From Avena insularis (lineage: Eukaryota > Streptophyta > Magnoliopsida > Poales > Poaceae), in NCBI GenBank assembly GCA_023614405.1, contig CM042687.1, forward strand, positions 263,481,480-263,545,479: a stretch of 64,000 nucleotides of DNA. Reading direction: 5' to 3'. Positions 34,101 to 46,400 of this stretch are shown here, piece by piece. The notes under the pieces are model-generated. The model did not search any database. It was given only the letters and a program-made list of their open reading frames with translations, and had not been told where the DNA came from. The translations under genes were made by a program, and so were the position numbers. How positions within the stretch are numbered: the first letter of the stretch is position 1; each line of letters begins with the position of its first letter.

Positions 34101-36246
34101 TAGTGCTCCATAAATTATGTACTAGCACATAAAGTGATGCATATGACTTATAAACAAAGTCTCACACTGCGGTATGTTACTTACGTTTTTGTCAACTTAC
34201 CCATAAGTCAACAATTGGTGTTTCCATAGTTTATTCCTTTGGCGACAACTTGAGTACTTAACTAAATTTACTAATGCATACTTACATAAATTTTATTTTC
34301 ATGCGATGTCTTTCCTTGTGCCAATTTACACAAATGACAGATTGGTACATGGTCCAATTGATAACATATTGATAGTCTCATTGTCTTCTTTCGACAACAG
34401 AATGACACAACTTCGCTAGGAAAATCCACACCAAACTTTCGTAAAATAATAAAAACCATAATGAGATGTTCTTTCATAGTATAGTCTATTTGCACAATTT
34501 ACGAATGCCAAATCAATATAGTGTGGATTAAACCGGTCACTTAAGTGGGTATTATGGTCAATTTGTTGATCTTCCTTTTGGTAGATGATCTTGATGTAGT
34601 CGGAAACCAATCTTCTGCTGCCAACTCAACTTTCATTCAAATGTCGTTGGAAAAAATCGCTCCCCTATAGATCAAACTTTTGTGCCACCGGGTGGAATAG
34701 ATGATTCATGTACTACTACATACAAACAAAGCTCTTAGAGGAATTATGAATGCTAGAACTTCTCAAGGTTGTGAACATCGTTTTGTGTGTATTGGTATCT
34801 CGTTGTATGAGGAACGAGCCATCGAACGTCAGTGCCTTGTGGTAGTTAAAACTTCTTTCCACGGATCATTTGCCATTCATGATGCCCAACCTTGATGAGT
34901 TCTAGCAGTGTGGTTGCTCGAGGATATTGATGTTTCATGCTCACGAGTAAGCATGCCATGCTTTTAGAGTGCACATTCTAAACCTTTTTCTCCGAATAAA
35001 GGATGTTTTTATTAAATTCAAACATTTGCATCAAGAAGATACAACAAAAATAATTCACACCAAGTCACTACATATACAAGATACACAAGGCCACAAGAAA
35101 AAATATAAAGAAAAAAACAAAACAAAAACATCAAAAGGAAAACTATAAGTACAAAACGAACTGTCATATGACCTCTAAGGTGGTGTAAGACAGATCTGAA
35201 GACTATGTCACCGTCCATATATGGTAAGTATATCCTTCCACACCTGCTCTAATCATGTACACACCGTCTTTAACAGCTCGCGGTGCTCTAGACCTGAAGA
35301 GTAGAGCATGGACAAAGATAGTGCGTATATTGGTCGATAACCTACAAATGAGATAGATTTTTACAGTTGAAAACCATAATTTCTATAGTCGTAACAACCA
35401 TAATAAGACAATCGCTCACATCCTAATTTTAATTCTGCACATTCTAAACCAAATCACTTGAAATTAATTAATTAACAAGTTCAAATACATTTTTAAGAAG
35501 TAAGTGTCGAAGAAAGACTCATGACAATAATCACGTTCATGGTTGTCAACAATCATGTTCCCATGGACTGTTGCGGCAGAACGAACACTGTTATACAACA
35601 TTGAAAATAGTTGTGAAACAAGAACAATCAATGAAACCATTGCTAGATCTATCATAGGTGTGAGCGATTGACCAAGGGAGGAGTTTCGGGGTACATACCT
35701 TGGAGTAGACGTGAGGAAACAAGTGTTCGGGGGCACTGGGAATTCAATGCCAGCATCAATGCCCTTCAATACGCCTTTGCCACCATGTTCCCTTCTCTGA
35801 CATGTGGGAACACGAAAGCGCAATGAATTCTTGCGATCGCCATTTCGCCCCACCCGTTGGTCCGTTAAGATCCTGCCCGCAGTTACTACCAGGAGGACGT
35901 GTCACTGACAGCGAAGACCCACCTTCTTTTTACCCGGCAGCAATGGAGTAGGAGTTAGGATGTTCCAGGAAGGGGAGCGAGCAGACAAGCATTGCCATGG
36001 AAGTCAGCGATGACTGCCGATTAGTGGGCGCCTTTCAAATTGGACCAAAGCATAGTTTAGCTGCACAAGTCGGAAGAAATTCAATGATACCACAGAATCA
36101 CCTCTCGGTCTCTCAGTGGTGAATTTAGCGAGTGCACTATATCGTCATCCGTTTCACCATTCCAAATTTTAAGGCTCATATTATTTGTCTTTATAAATCA
36201 GCTTCTATGTTTTAGTATTTTATGAGGCTTGTAAATTTGCGTTTGG
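34101..36246. other. Intergenic stretch without a recognised gene
   Basis: AT-rich sequence with only short, unrelated open frames. The stretch 34980-35130 (CTCCGAATAAAGGATG followed by A-rich sequence) looks like the 3' end of an old repeat, possibly a retroposon, but I cannot name it. A GC-richer part at 35640-36000 has a 129-codon minus-strand frame with no recognisable motif. I see nothing else I can support. Confidence 0.4.
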
Positions 36247-36960
36247 TTTTTTTGAAGTGGGTATAACCATCTGGCCTCTTCATCAATTGATGCACATAAT
36301 CCTTTATTACGAAATTTGTCTAGCAAAATATTACATATCAAGGAGCAAAGAGGGTTGTTAAAAATAGAAACTATCTAAAAATAGCAAGGACTGTATGCTC
36401 GCAATAGCTAGACATTTCTCAATCTACTAGTATGTCGCTAGCCAACCTGTATATAAATATCCCAAGTGACCATCAGCAGACGGTTGCATCCAGTAACCAG
36501 AGACTTCTGCTAATCCTTCAGGAAGAGTAAACACCAAATCTAGATCCGGTGTGACGCCATGCGGATAACATACAAAAAAAAGAGAACTCCGGCCTTATTA
36601 AAAATAATATTGCCAAATAGACTAACATAAACCTGAAATGACAATACTTATTCTAGCTTTATTATTCTTATCAATCTCATTCAGCCAATTCCTAAATATA
36701 TTTGTGTTATTGGTAGGAGGTGGAATAATGTAAGTGAAGAAAACAATGTGTCAAACAATCTTAGCAAAAGGACATAACAAAAACAAATACTCAATAGTTT
36801 CTTGTCTATCACAAACAACATTTTCTGCATTCATTTCAATTGCTCTTTGCAAGTTTTTTTTGTTAACATAACTTTTTTGTTAATGAACCACATGTATTTA
36901 TCTCAAGCGGGATGTTTAGCTTCCATATGTATCTTCTTGGAAATCTATGATACTCATTCA
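36247..36960 (-). pseudogene. Decayed LINE 3' end with RT zinc-binding domain
   Basis: On the minus strand, translation of 36926-36593 in shifting frames shows WKLNIPLEI, ETIEYLF, and a longer piece with PPPTNNTNIFRNWLNEIDK, the pattern of the zinc-binding domain at the C-terminus of plant LINE reverse transcriptases. A 3' UTR-like stretch with TGATGAAGAGGCCAGATGG and an A-run (36247-36253, read in reverse) follows. Many stops are present and the upstream RT and endonuclease are not recognisable. Confidence 0.7.
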
Positions 36961-37199
36961 TAAGGTTTTCATACATCGATTTAACCGACTAAACCGCTAA
37001 AGATGTGAGCTTGCAAACAAATTTATCCATTTATTCCCAGTAAGAGTTCTTCTACAACCTATGTTTAGAGATACTTAGGATAAAATGGATTGAACGGATA
37101 TATTTTTCATATATAATGAGGGGAAATGGTGGGCTAGACACATCTCTCCTAACCAAACAGTTGAAATATGTTCTCGAGAAAATAATGAGTTATATTATA
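36961..37199. other. Low-complexity flank of LINE remnant
   Basis: Possibly more decayed LINE sequence, since it lies upstream of the zinc-binding domain on the minus strand. I see no motif that proves it. Confidence 0.3.
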
Positions 37200-37543
37200 T
37201 TTCATGTCCATGATTAAGTTTATTATTCTATGTTATAATTATATTAGTTATGGATGTGATTATTTGGATAAAAACCCTAATACATGTGTGGAATTGTAAA
37301 CACCAAATAAGATATCCCTAGTCTCACCTCTAAGACTAGTTTGTGTATCATTGTTAGTCTTGGTTCCCTGACTATGTGCAAAATGTAAAATTGTTACAAG
37401 GTTGCCGATGATATATGAGAACAACATTGTTAGTGGAACAATTATGTTAGATATACCCCGAATGATATACCATAAAACACATTGTAAATGTTATTATCAG
37501 TACTTTCTCAATGACAAGTATTACTGTTATTAAAGATTGTTAG
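37200..37543 (+). mobile_element. Old Copia LTR remnant, left part
   Basis: The succession GATTATTTGGATAAAAACCC, ACACCAAATAAG, then CCCTAGTCTCACCTCTAAG and TTCCCTGACTATGTGC resembles the U3 of Copia LTRs such as C2 (compare CGTGTCCCTAGTACGCCTC at 19975) but is much diverged. It continues at 41571 after the solo LTR. Limits and family are uncertain. Confidence 0.5.
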
Positions 37544-38810
37544 TGTAACATCCCAAAAATATTAATCAAGATTATCAAGTTCTAATCACCCAAGTTTAGG
37601 GTTAATAAAAACTTTTATTATTAAAATCAATATGAATGCATGTGTGTGTGATGAATGCATGAATGCTTGCAATGTCATGTTTGATTGCTATGAATGGCAA
37701 TGCTTGGTTTAAAGATGAAAACAACATCATTTAGATCATTTCCAAGCAAAATCAAATGAAGGGAAATTCAAATATAAACAATATGAGCAAATGGTTATTT
37801 TGACCAAAGTTAACCACTAGACCACTTTGAGTGTTCCTAGTCTAAGATTTCTATCAGAAATAAACCCAATTCTTTTCACCCCTTGCTAGACCAAGTAAAA
37901 GTGAACCCAAGACCACTTTACAAACCAACAGAAACAGATTTCAAATCTATCTAAATGACAATTCAAAATTGAATCTTGAATAGGTACTAAGATCACCATT
38001 TCTTAAAAACCACTCAAACCAGTTCACCTTGACAAACCCAAGCAACCATATACTACCAAGCATGTGACCAGAGCACTCACTAAAATTCATCCAAAAAATT
38101 AAAACTAAATTTCATGTGGTCATATTGTCAAACACCTTCTGTGCACAAATCTGGCAAAATCCACAAACACTATAGTGATCAGTGTGCTTGCCAAACTGGT
38201 TCCCTCTGTAGCCTCCACAACACTCCCACGATATCTCCCACGATTTCCCTGCAGTCCTAGCCCACTGTGCACGACCATTTCATCAATGGAATGCATGCTC
38301 GACCACCAACTTGTCCACCTCAACGTTGACTGCATGATGCAAGCCACGCCGGCCTCGCCACCCTTGCCCGACAGCACGCCCATGCCTCACCTCTCCTGCC
38401 TATACACGCCCAGCTCAGAGAAAGACAGAGGAGACCCGACACGAGCCACGCTCTTGCCGCTGTCGACCATGCCGTCGTGCACCTGCAGTTCACGCCTTGT
38501 CACGCGTAACCGGACCACCTCGCTCTCTCTCCGCCCGCCTAAATGATCACCACCATCCCAGGAGAACTACGAACATCCCCGTTTGAGCTCCCATGCCCCG
38601 TAGCCGCCGTTCCCCGCGAAGTTCACTGCCAGCACCGTCGGTGTGCACCAAAGCTGCCAACCATTGCAGGCCTCCATTTACTGATCCATGCTTCCCGTGA
38701 TCATCTCCAGGCGACCGCACACCGTCCTAGTCTTCGAACCATGCCAATAGCTCGATGTTCCGTCGACCCCGTCGAGCTCCGACCATGTCGTGATGCACCC
38801 CTCGCCACGT

Positions 38811-38820
38811 TATAAAAAGG
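38811..38820 (+). promoter_or_regulatory. Solo LTR TATA box
   Basis: TTATAAAAAG lies at the end of a GC-rich U3 and is followed by a pyrimidine-rich leader. The site fits the start of LTR transcription, and it may act as a stray promoter now that the element body is gone. Confidence 0.6.
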
Positions 38821-40004
38821 GAGCTTCCCCGCACCAACTCTTTACACCATCTCACTCCACACATCCTCAGCAAAGCCTCCGAGCAACCCCAAAGCAAGTC
38901 GCTGCCCGTAGCTCCCCAATTCCACCGGAGATCACCACGGCAGGAGGAGAAGGGCGCAGCCGATTCAAGCCATCTCCGGGGATGCCGCCGGTACTAGGAG
39001 AATAGTCGGAACCGCCTCGTTCTTTTGCCCCCATCCTCGAGCACCACAGGAGCTCAGGTGAGCCACTCGCACCCCTCCCCAACCCCTCTAGGGTTTCATC
39101 CTGTCGTGTCCTATTCCTGTGAGGAAGATGGCTGCGAGCCGTTGATTTGGGATTTAATCCTACGGTCAAAATCCTCTGATACCCTTTCGGGAGCCCCTGT
39201 CTCACTAACAGGTGGGACATACCCTTTAAGTCAGCCCGGGCGCTACGCTGTGCACAGTGGGACGACCCATTTAGTTCCCGCGCAAACCAGTAGATTCAAA
39301 TAGATATTTTTCTAATTTATTCAAGCTCTAGTTCAGTTAGTAGATTCAAAAATCAATTCAAAGAGTTTTACTGAACCAAATTGCATGAAACCAATTTTTT
39401 TAGAAATGTGTTGAAATTATCAATCCAAGCCCGTTGGATTCAAACCATTTGAATTTATAGATCACCTACACCAAAAATAACAAGACAGAGACTTTTTCAC
39501 ATTCAAACATTTTTCAAAAATCAACCATAAAAGCTTTTGAGTTGATTCCAACTCTCAAAAATCACATTTGACAAGATATATCTGAATACGTAAAAATATT
39601 TAGGTTTACATGCAGTGATCTTGAACAAGTATTAAAAGAATGCTACATAGGCATTTCTAGTCACTTTAATTATTTAAAATAATAACTTTAAACTTATTAA
39701 ATTGTGACACCACTTTAAATCACATTTCCAAGTATTAAAATATATGGTGATGACATGTGTCAACCTGATCCCATATTTTAATTGGATAATATTAAATCTT
39801 AAGTAGTTTTCAATGAGTAGAAATTACTGTTCCAAAATAAAATAAATAAGACTAAGTCTTTATTTCATGTGATGATGCTAGATCATCTAGTGTGAGCCTC
39901 TGGGTGTTAAATAGAAGTAGTTAAGTACTGTTTGGTGATTGTGTACCTCACATTCATTTATATATGCTAGTATCGACCAAGGCTATGAGGAGGAGGAGTA
40001 CTAC

Positions 40005-40040
40005 GAAGAAGAAGAAGAAGAAGAAGAAGAAGAAGAAGAA
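40005..40040 (+). repeat. (GAA)12 microsatellite in solo LTR
   Basis: Twelve GAA triplets follow GAGGAGGAGGAGTACTAC. The matching place in the G2 LTR has only three plus GCC, so the run expanded in this copy. Confidence 0.95.
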
Positions 40041-41570
40041 AACTTCAACCACTGCACCAATCAAGGCAAGCTATACTAAGCAAGCAAATACTACAAGTTA
40101 ACTAAGCAAGCTATACTATGCAAGCTAACACTTGCAAGCTAGATGCATTAGGCATACCTTGGTTATGCAACCTTGATTATACCAAATCCCAGTTTTACTT
40201 GTAAGCTTTATTCTTTTATTTCTTTATCAAAGTTCTTTATTACTTTTACTTAGTGACTTGTGAGTTTTGGAAAGTTATTATAGGTAGCATAAAGAGCATA
40301 AAACTTGGTCTAAGTTAGTTAGAACTAGATGTCATACTAAGGCATGAGATCTAGATTGGGATAGTCACACTTGATTAGTACCCTTCATTAGAGAATACCC
40401 TCAACCTTAGTGGCTAGTGCTAAGCATAAAAGTTGATCACTTTAGATGGGAATACTTGGTGAAAATGATTATGAAATCCTTGGAATAATGAGTCATTCTA
40501 ATGAAATGTTTTGACATGTGTTGTGAACACAAGATGATTTGATGATGAAAATGTTGAGGCATGAGCCTTAGCCCTTTTATAAAAATTGATGGTTGGGTTC
40601 GGATGTGATACCATTCTAATTTTACCGTACAACCACAATACCCGAATTTTGGTAGGGCTTGACTGGAAGTTTATATATCTTAGTATGGGTACTCTTGTGG
40701 AAGAGGTTTGAGCTGAGGCTACCTCATGATGATTGTCCACCTGTATAATTACCAAGATGACAGATGGTCATGGTTGGGAGGCCAAACTCATAGGGGAGGT
40801 GCCTATACTAGGGTGTGTAATTGAAAGGTTATGATTGATTATCCACATACTAAGTATGGTGATTCCGGATTGTTCCTGACGGATGTATCGAATATTGTGG
40901 TGAAAGTGTACCACCTTTGCAGAGTGTCAAACTATTCGAATAGTCGCGTCCGCGGTTATGGACAGTTGGAGTGGCCATACTGTTCCATCATCAGATGTTT
41001 TCAAAATGACTTGTGAAATGAACTATGACTTTGACTTTACCATAACAGGGTCGTGAACATGAAAACTAAGTTCCCACTTAGGTGTTATAGAACTTTAAAC
41101 TAGTTTTCTTTACTTCTGAACTCAGTTAAGATAAACCTGCCTTTTTGCAAATAAACCTAGAGCTTAGGATTCCTACTCGAACTACCTTACTTGTTAGTGA
41201 TAGTTTGCAAGTACTTAAAGAGTACTCATGGCTTTGTCCCTGGCTATTCATATGGCCAGACTATGAGGAGGACTATCAGGATGATGGACAGCATGAAGTC
41301 TATGACAACTAGGATCATCTCCCATTGTCAGCATTGCCTGTGACCCTGAAGATGGAGCTTCGACCATGCTGCCCTTATTATTATTCCGCTGCGTTAATTG
41401 TATTAAGACTGGATCATGAGATCCTTTATTTGTAAGACCTTTATTATGGTTTATAATGGATGATGAACTATGGTATGGTTCTGTTATGTCTCGTAGAAAT
41501 GGTAATCCTGGGATTGCGATGTATGGCATAACAGGCATCTGGGATTAAAAATCCGGGTGTTGACAGTTAG

Positions 41571-41925
41571 ACCATGAGAACATATTGACTTGGATATGAT
41601 ATGGAAGTGGCGAGGCCTTCAAGTATTAATTGCGCGGGCGGACGAGATGGGATAAGCGCGATCTTATCCTTGCGCAGGATCGCTGCGCCTGGGCCCTATG
41701 GGGACTGGGGGAGGCGTGTGCGCTGGCGAGCTTTCTCGCTGGAGGAAGCGAGGCAACGGATGGAGGTAGGGGACGGCCCTGACGGGTAGGTCCCGCGTGG
41801 AGGCAAAGAGAGGAAGTAGGGACGGGGACGCACACGACGTTTGATCGCCATCGAACGACCGGGAACTGCCTGTACCGCTTCGGTGGAAGGTGGGCCAGGG
41901 ATGATCCGAGTGTGCTGCAACGCCT
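41571..41925. other. Old Copia flank, then GC-rich sequence of unknown origin
   Basis: The first ~30 bp continue the Copia LTR remnant. From about 41625 the sequence turns GC-rich (many GGCG and GGGAC), with no frame or motif I recognise. It meets the truncated G3 reverse transcriptase abruptly at about 41925/41926. Confidence 0.45.
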
Positions 41926-43232
41926 ACTGGAAAGTAGCTGGAGCATTACATAAACCAAAATGCATACGTCGGTAAGCATGTAAACCATAAGGACTAATGA
42001 AAGTTGTTTTAAGATGATCATCAGGATGAACAACTATTTGGGAAAAAACAGAGTATCCGTCCAAGTAGCAAAAATGAGTGTGGTTTGCTAACCTCTCTAA
42101 AGTTTGATCTATAAAGGGTAAGGGATAGTGATCTTTCCTAGTTTCTTTATTCAATTTCCTGAAATCTATGCACATCCTATGTCTAACAATAGTTCTAGTA
42201 GATATGAATTCATTGTTTTTATTAGGAACAATAGTAAAGCATCCAGTAGGCGTACTATTTCTTTTCTTACCACTTCCTTCATTTCAGGCTTTAGCCTTCT
42301 ATTAAATTCTGCAACTAGTTTAACACCTTCTTCCATGAATTCGATGGACGGTTATCATGGGACTAATGCCCTTCAAATCATCCATTGAGTACCCAAAGTC
42401 CTTGTGATGCTCCTTTAGTATCTTCACGAGTTCTTCTTCTTCATCCCCTAAAAGTTTAGCACTAATAATAACAGAGAATTTATTAGTATTATCCAAAAAT
42501 ATGTATTTAAGATTATCTGGTAAAGTTTTTAATTCTAGGGGTGGTAATTATTCATCCCCTCTCTTTTCTTCCTCTTCAAAAGCCTCATCAGTTAGAGGTC
42601 CTAAAACGGAAAGTGAACCAAATTCGCTTTCAAATTCTTCTAGAGACCTGTCCTCCATAATTATTTCTTCACAATTTGAGCCTTCATTTATTTCTTCTTA
42701 TTTATTACTTAAGAAAAGAGCTGTCATTTCCTCAATAGTTTTCTCTTTCTCTTCTTCTTGTATATGTAGAGGTTTGTCTTTAAATTTCGAAAAGTGGAAT
42801 TCTTTTTCCGCTTTTCCAAGCTTAAGAGATACAATCTCCTTTTTGAAGTCGACTATGGCACCTACATCACTCAAAAGTTTCTTCCAAATATAATTGGGCA
42901 AAGAGTGTCAGCTGGCATATCAACAACTACAAAATCGATAGGAATATTTTTATTGCCAATTGTGACAGTTGCATCTTCAACTACTTCCATTGGAATTCTA
43001 AGATTTTTATTGGATAAAATGATTGTCATATTAGTATTTTCTATTGTAGACGGCGCTATCTCTTCTTTTATTTCTAAATAAAAATCATAAGATATAACAC
43101 TAACTTCGGTGCCAAGATCACATAAACCGTAATGCGAGGTTTCTTTAAATATGCAGGGAAGAATAGGCTTACCCACATTTTTACCTTAGTTTTACCTTCA
43201 ACCAATACAGAAGTCTCTTTATCAAGTTCAAC
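41926..43232 (-). pseudogene. G3 Athila-like pol: protease and partial RT
   Basis: Reading on the minus strand from 43232. A retropepsin is visible with YGLCDLGTEVSV near 43130-43095 and PIIFGRNF at its end (42871). A linker with the acidic EEEKEKTIEEM follows, then RT with CIDFRKLNKETRKDHYPLP, CYLDGYSVFSQI and FGLCNAPATFQ ending at 41926. Stops near 42697, 42555 and 42360, with frame changes, disrupt it. The RT is cut off before its catalytic DD box; RNase H, integrase and the 3' LTR are missing. It joins the gag at 57432-58506 once the nested MITE and G2 are removed. Confidence 0.85.
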
Positions 43233-43437
43233 TACTCCCTTCGTTTCAGGGCTTAAGGCGTCCTCATTTTGCGTGTTTTTTCTTTGACCAAGAATTACTC
43301 TAAATACATAAAGAGTTTTGGTATAAAACTAATATCACTGGAAAGTATTTTTCAATACGAATCCAACGATACTAATTATGTATAATATAATCAAGATTTT
43401 GTTGCTCAATTCTTTTGGTCAAACTTTGCTTTGGAAA
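43233..43437. mobile_element. Stowaway MITE, left part (split by G2)
   Basis: TA (43233-43234) is followed by CTCCCTTCGTTTCAGGGCTT. The matching inverted end lies at 57397-57429 with TA at 57430-57431. G2 plus one copy of its duplicated GGAAA separates the halves. Total MITE length without G2 is about 236 bp. Confidence 0.85.
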
Positions 43438-46400
43438 TGTCAACACCCGAATTTTTAATCCCAGATGCCTGTTATGCCATACCTCGCAATCCCAGGATTA
43501 CCATTTTTGCGAGACATAACTGAATTGGATACCATAGTACATCATCCATTACAAATCGTACATAAGTTCTTACACAAATAGGGATCTCGTGATCCAGTTC
43601 TTAATACAACATCAAGCAGCAGAATACGTAATAATAACGGTAGCGTGGGCGAAGCTCCATCTTCGGGGTCACAGACAATGCTGACGATGGGAGATGATCC
43701 TAGTTGTCGTAACCTTCCTAGGGTCCATCCTCCAGGTACTCCTCTTCATAGTCTGGCCATGGGAATAGCCAGGGACAAATCCATGAGTACTCCTTAAGTA
43801 CTCGCAAACTAATACTAACAAGTGAGAGGGGTTTTTGATAATAGGACACTAGGCTCTAGGGTTGTTTTGCAAAAGCCAGATTTATATCTACTAAATTCAG
43901 AAGCAAGAAAGCTGGTTGAAGTTTTATAACACCTAAATGGGAACTTGTAATTCAGATCACAACCCTGTTTTGGTCAAGTCAAAGTCTCAATTCATTTCAC
44001 AAGTCATTTTGAAAAATCTGATGGGGGAACAGTATGGCCACTCCAACTGATAACCGCAGACGCGGATATTCGAATAGTTTGACACTCTACAGAGATTGTA
44101 CACTTTCACCACAACATTCGATACATCCGTCAGGAACAAATCCTGAATTCACCATACTCAGTATGCGGATAATCAATCCTAACCTTTCAATTACACGCCC
44201 TAGTATAAGCACCTCTCCTGTGAGTTTGGCCTCCCAACCATGACCAACTGTCATCTTGGGTACTGCACAGGTGGACAATCTTCACAAGGTAGCCTCAGCT
44301 CAGACCTTGGCCGTGAGGGCACTAATACTAAGGTATATAAGTTTCCAGTCAAGCCCTACCCAATTCTCGGGTATTGTGGTTGTACGATAAAATTGGAATG
44401 GTATCGCATCCAGACAACCATCAGTTTTATAAAGGGCTAAGGCTCATGCCTCAACATTTTCATCACCAAAATCATCAAGTGTTCGGAAACACATGTCCAA
44501 AACATTTCAATAGAATGATCCATCATTCCAAGGTTTTCATAACCATTTTTCCACCAAGTATTCCCATCTAAAGTTGATCAAGTTTTATGCTTAGCACTAG
44601 CATCTACAAGTGGGGGTAAGCAATTAATGAGGGGTGGTAAACTAGTGGGGTTCTAACTAAGTTCAATCTCATGCCTTAAGATGACATCAAGACTATCTAG
44701 CTTAGGCCAAATTTTATGCTCTTTATGCACCCGTCACATATCTTTCTAGTATCTTCCATTCATTTAGGTAAAATCTAAGTAAGAGCTTTGATAAAGAAAT
44801 AAAGTATAAAGCTTGTAGGTAAAACTAGGAATGGTATATCAAGTGGTTATGATCATATATGCTTAAGGCATATAGTTGGCATGGTAACAAGCAAGTGTTG
44901 GCTTGCACCAATATCAGTATAAGCTTGCTAAATTGCAAGTGTTAGCTTGCACATTCAACTAGTAGTATTAGGCTTGCTAAAGTAGAGTATCTTGCAAGTT
45001 TTAGCTTGCCTTGTGCAGAGCAGTGGTTGAAGTTCTCCTCGGCTTCTTCTTCGTAGAATCCTCCTTCCTCCTCGTATCCTTGGTCGGTACTAGCGTCTAT
45101 AAATAAATACGATGTACACAATCACCAAACAATACTTAACTACTGGCATTCATCACACACAAGGGTCCTATAAATGATCTAACATCATCTCTAATCATTA
45201 CAAGATTAAGGCTTGGTTTAATTCCTTTTTTTTAGAAAAGTAATTTCTACTCATTGAAAAACTACTTAAGATTTAATATTCTCCAAACCAAACATGGGAT
45301 CATGTTGACACATGTCATCACCACATATTTGAGTCCATGGTAATATGATTTAAAGTGGTGTCACAATTTAATAAGGTTTTACCCTTTTATTTTAATTAAT
45401 TAAAGTGGCTAGAAATGCCTATGTGGCATTCTTTTATTACTTGAACATTATTTCTGCAAGTAAACCTATATATATATATTCTGAAAGGTATGGTTAAATG
45501 TGATTTTTGAGAGTTGGAATCAACTCAAAAGCTATTATGGTTTAAATTTGAAAAATGTTTGAATGCAGAAAAGCTTCTGCCTTGTTATTTTTACCATGGG
45601 TGATCCACAGATCCAAATGACTTGAATCCAGCGGGCTTGGATTCAGCATTCCCAGAACTTTCTAACAAAATTGGTTTCATTCAATTTGGTGCATTGAATC
45701 GATCTTGGTTGATTTTTGAAGTTGGGTACACAAGTGAGTTTGAAATAAAATAAAAAGGTTCAATTCAAATAACTGGGCTGCGCGGGAAAGGTTAACGTGC
45801 CGGCCTGCTAAGCGTAGCGCTTCCGCGGGTTGTTTAAGTGGGTGTCTCCACTCGTTAGTGAGACAGGGGGGTGCGAAGCGGTACGGGGCAACGTGGGACG
45901 TTCGATCTGGTTCTAATCCAACGGCTAGGAGTCATCATCGACGTTGGGCAACGCCGGCGAGACAGAAACCTAGCGCGGCCGATGGGGGTTGTTGGGGGCT
46001 CACCGGGGTGCAGGCGAGGGTCGGAGAGGCGGGAGAAACGACGGCGAATCTCCTGGTACCGGTGGCTCCTCCTAGGGAGGCTCCAATCGCTGGCTCCCTT
46101 CTTCTCCAGAGGCGGCGGGCTCCGGTGAAATTCCGGCGAAGTGTTGCTCGCCTTGCTCCGGGAATGGTGTGGCACGACCAGTGATGGGAGGGGAGTAGAA
46201 TGGTGTGAAGAATTCGAGCGGGGGTGGCCTCTATTTATAGTCGAGCGAGGGGACCGACGGGGCGCACGGTGAGCTCGTCGGGGGCGATGGTACAGACGGC
46301 TATTGGCATGGGCGAAGGTAGGGGACGGTGCGGTGTTCCCTGGCGATGCTCAACGACATGGTTTCGAGGCGTGGGGCGGTGCGGCTTGGTCTGGAACACG

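Larger units (their letters stand above)
37544..41565 (+). mobile_element. Solo LTR, 4022 bp, Gypsy (G2-related family)
   Basis: It begins TGTAACATCCCAAAAATA and ends CCGGGTGTTGACA, the termini shared with G2. It is flanked by a perfect 5-bp duplication GTTAG (37539-37543 and 41566-41570), so the internal region was lost by LTR-LTR recombination. It contains a TATA box (TTATAAAAAG, about 38811-38820), a donor motif CTCAG/GTGAGCC (39053-39063), an acceptor-like TATGCTAG (39963-39970) and a (GAA)12 run. Short GC-rich open frames near 38200-39300 are not supported as genes. Confidence 0.95.

Noticed and set aside
34980..35220. A-rich stretch considered as a SINE or processed pseudogene tail
   Set aside because: No RNA polymerase III boxes, no clear target duplication and no recognisable gene upstream.
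38120..39303. Open frames in the solo LTR that could suggest a gene
   Set aside because: They lie across U3, the TATA box and the leader of a clearly bounded LTR, with Pro/Ser/His-rich low-complexity content.
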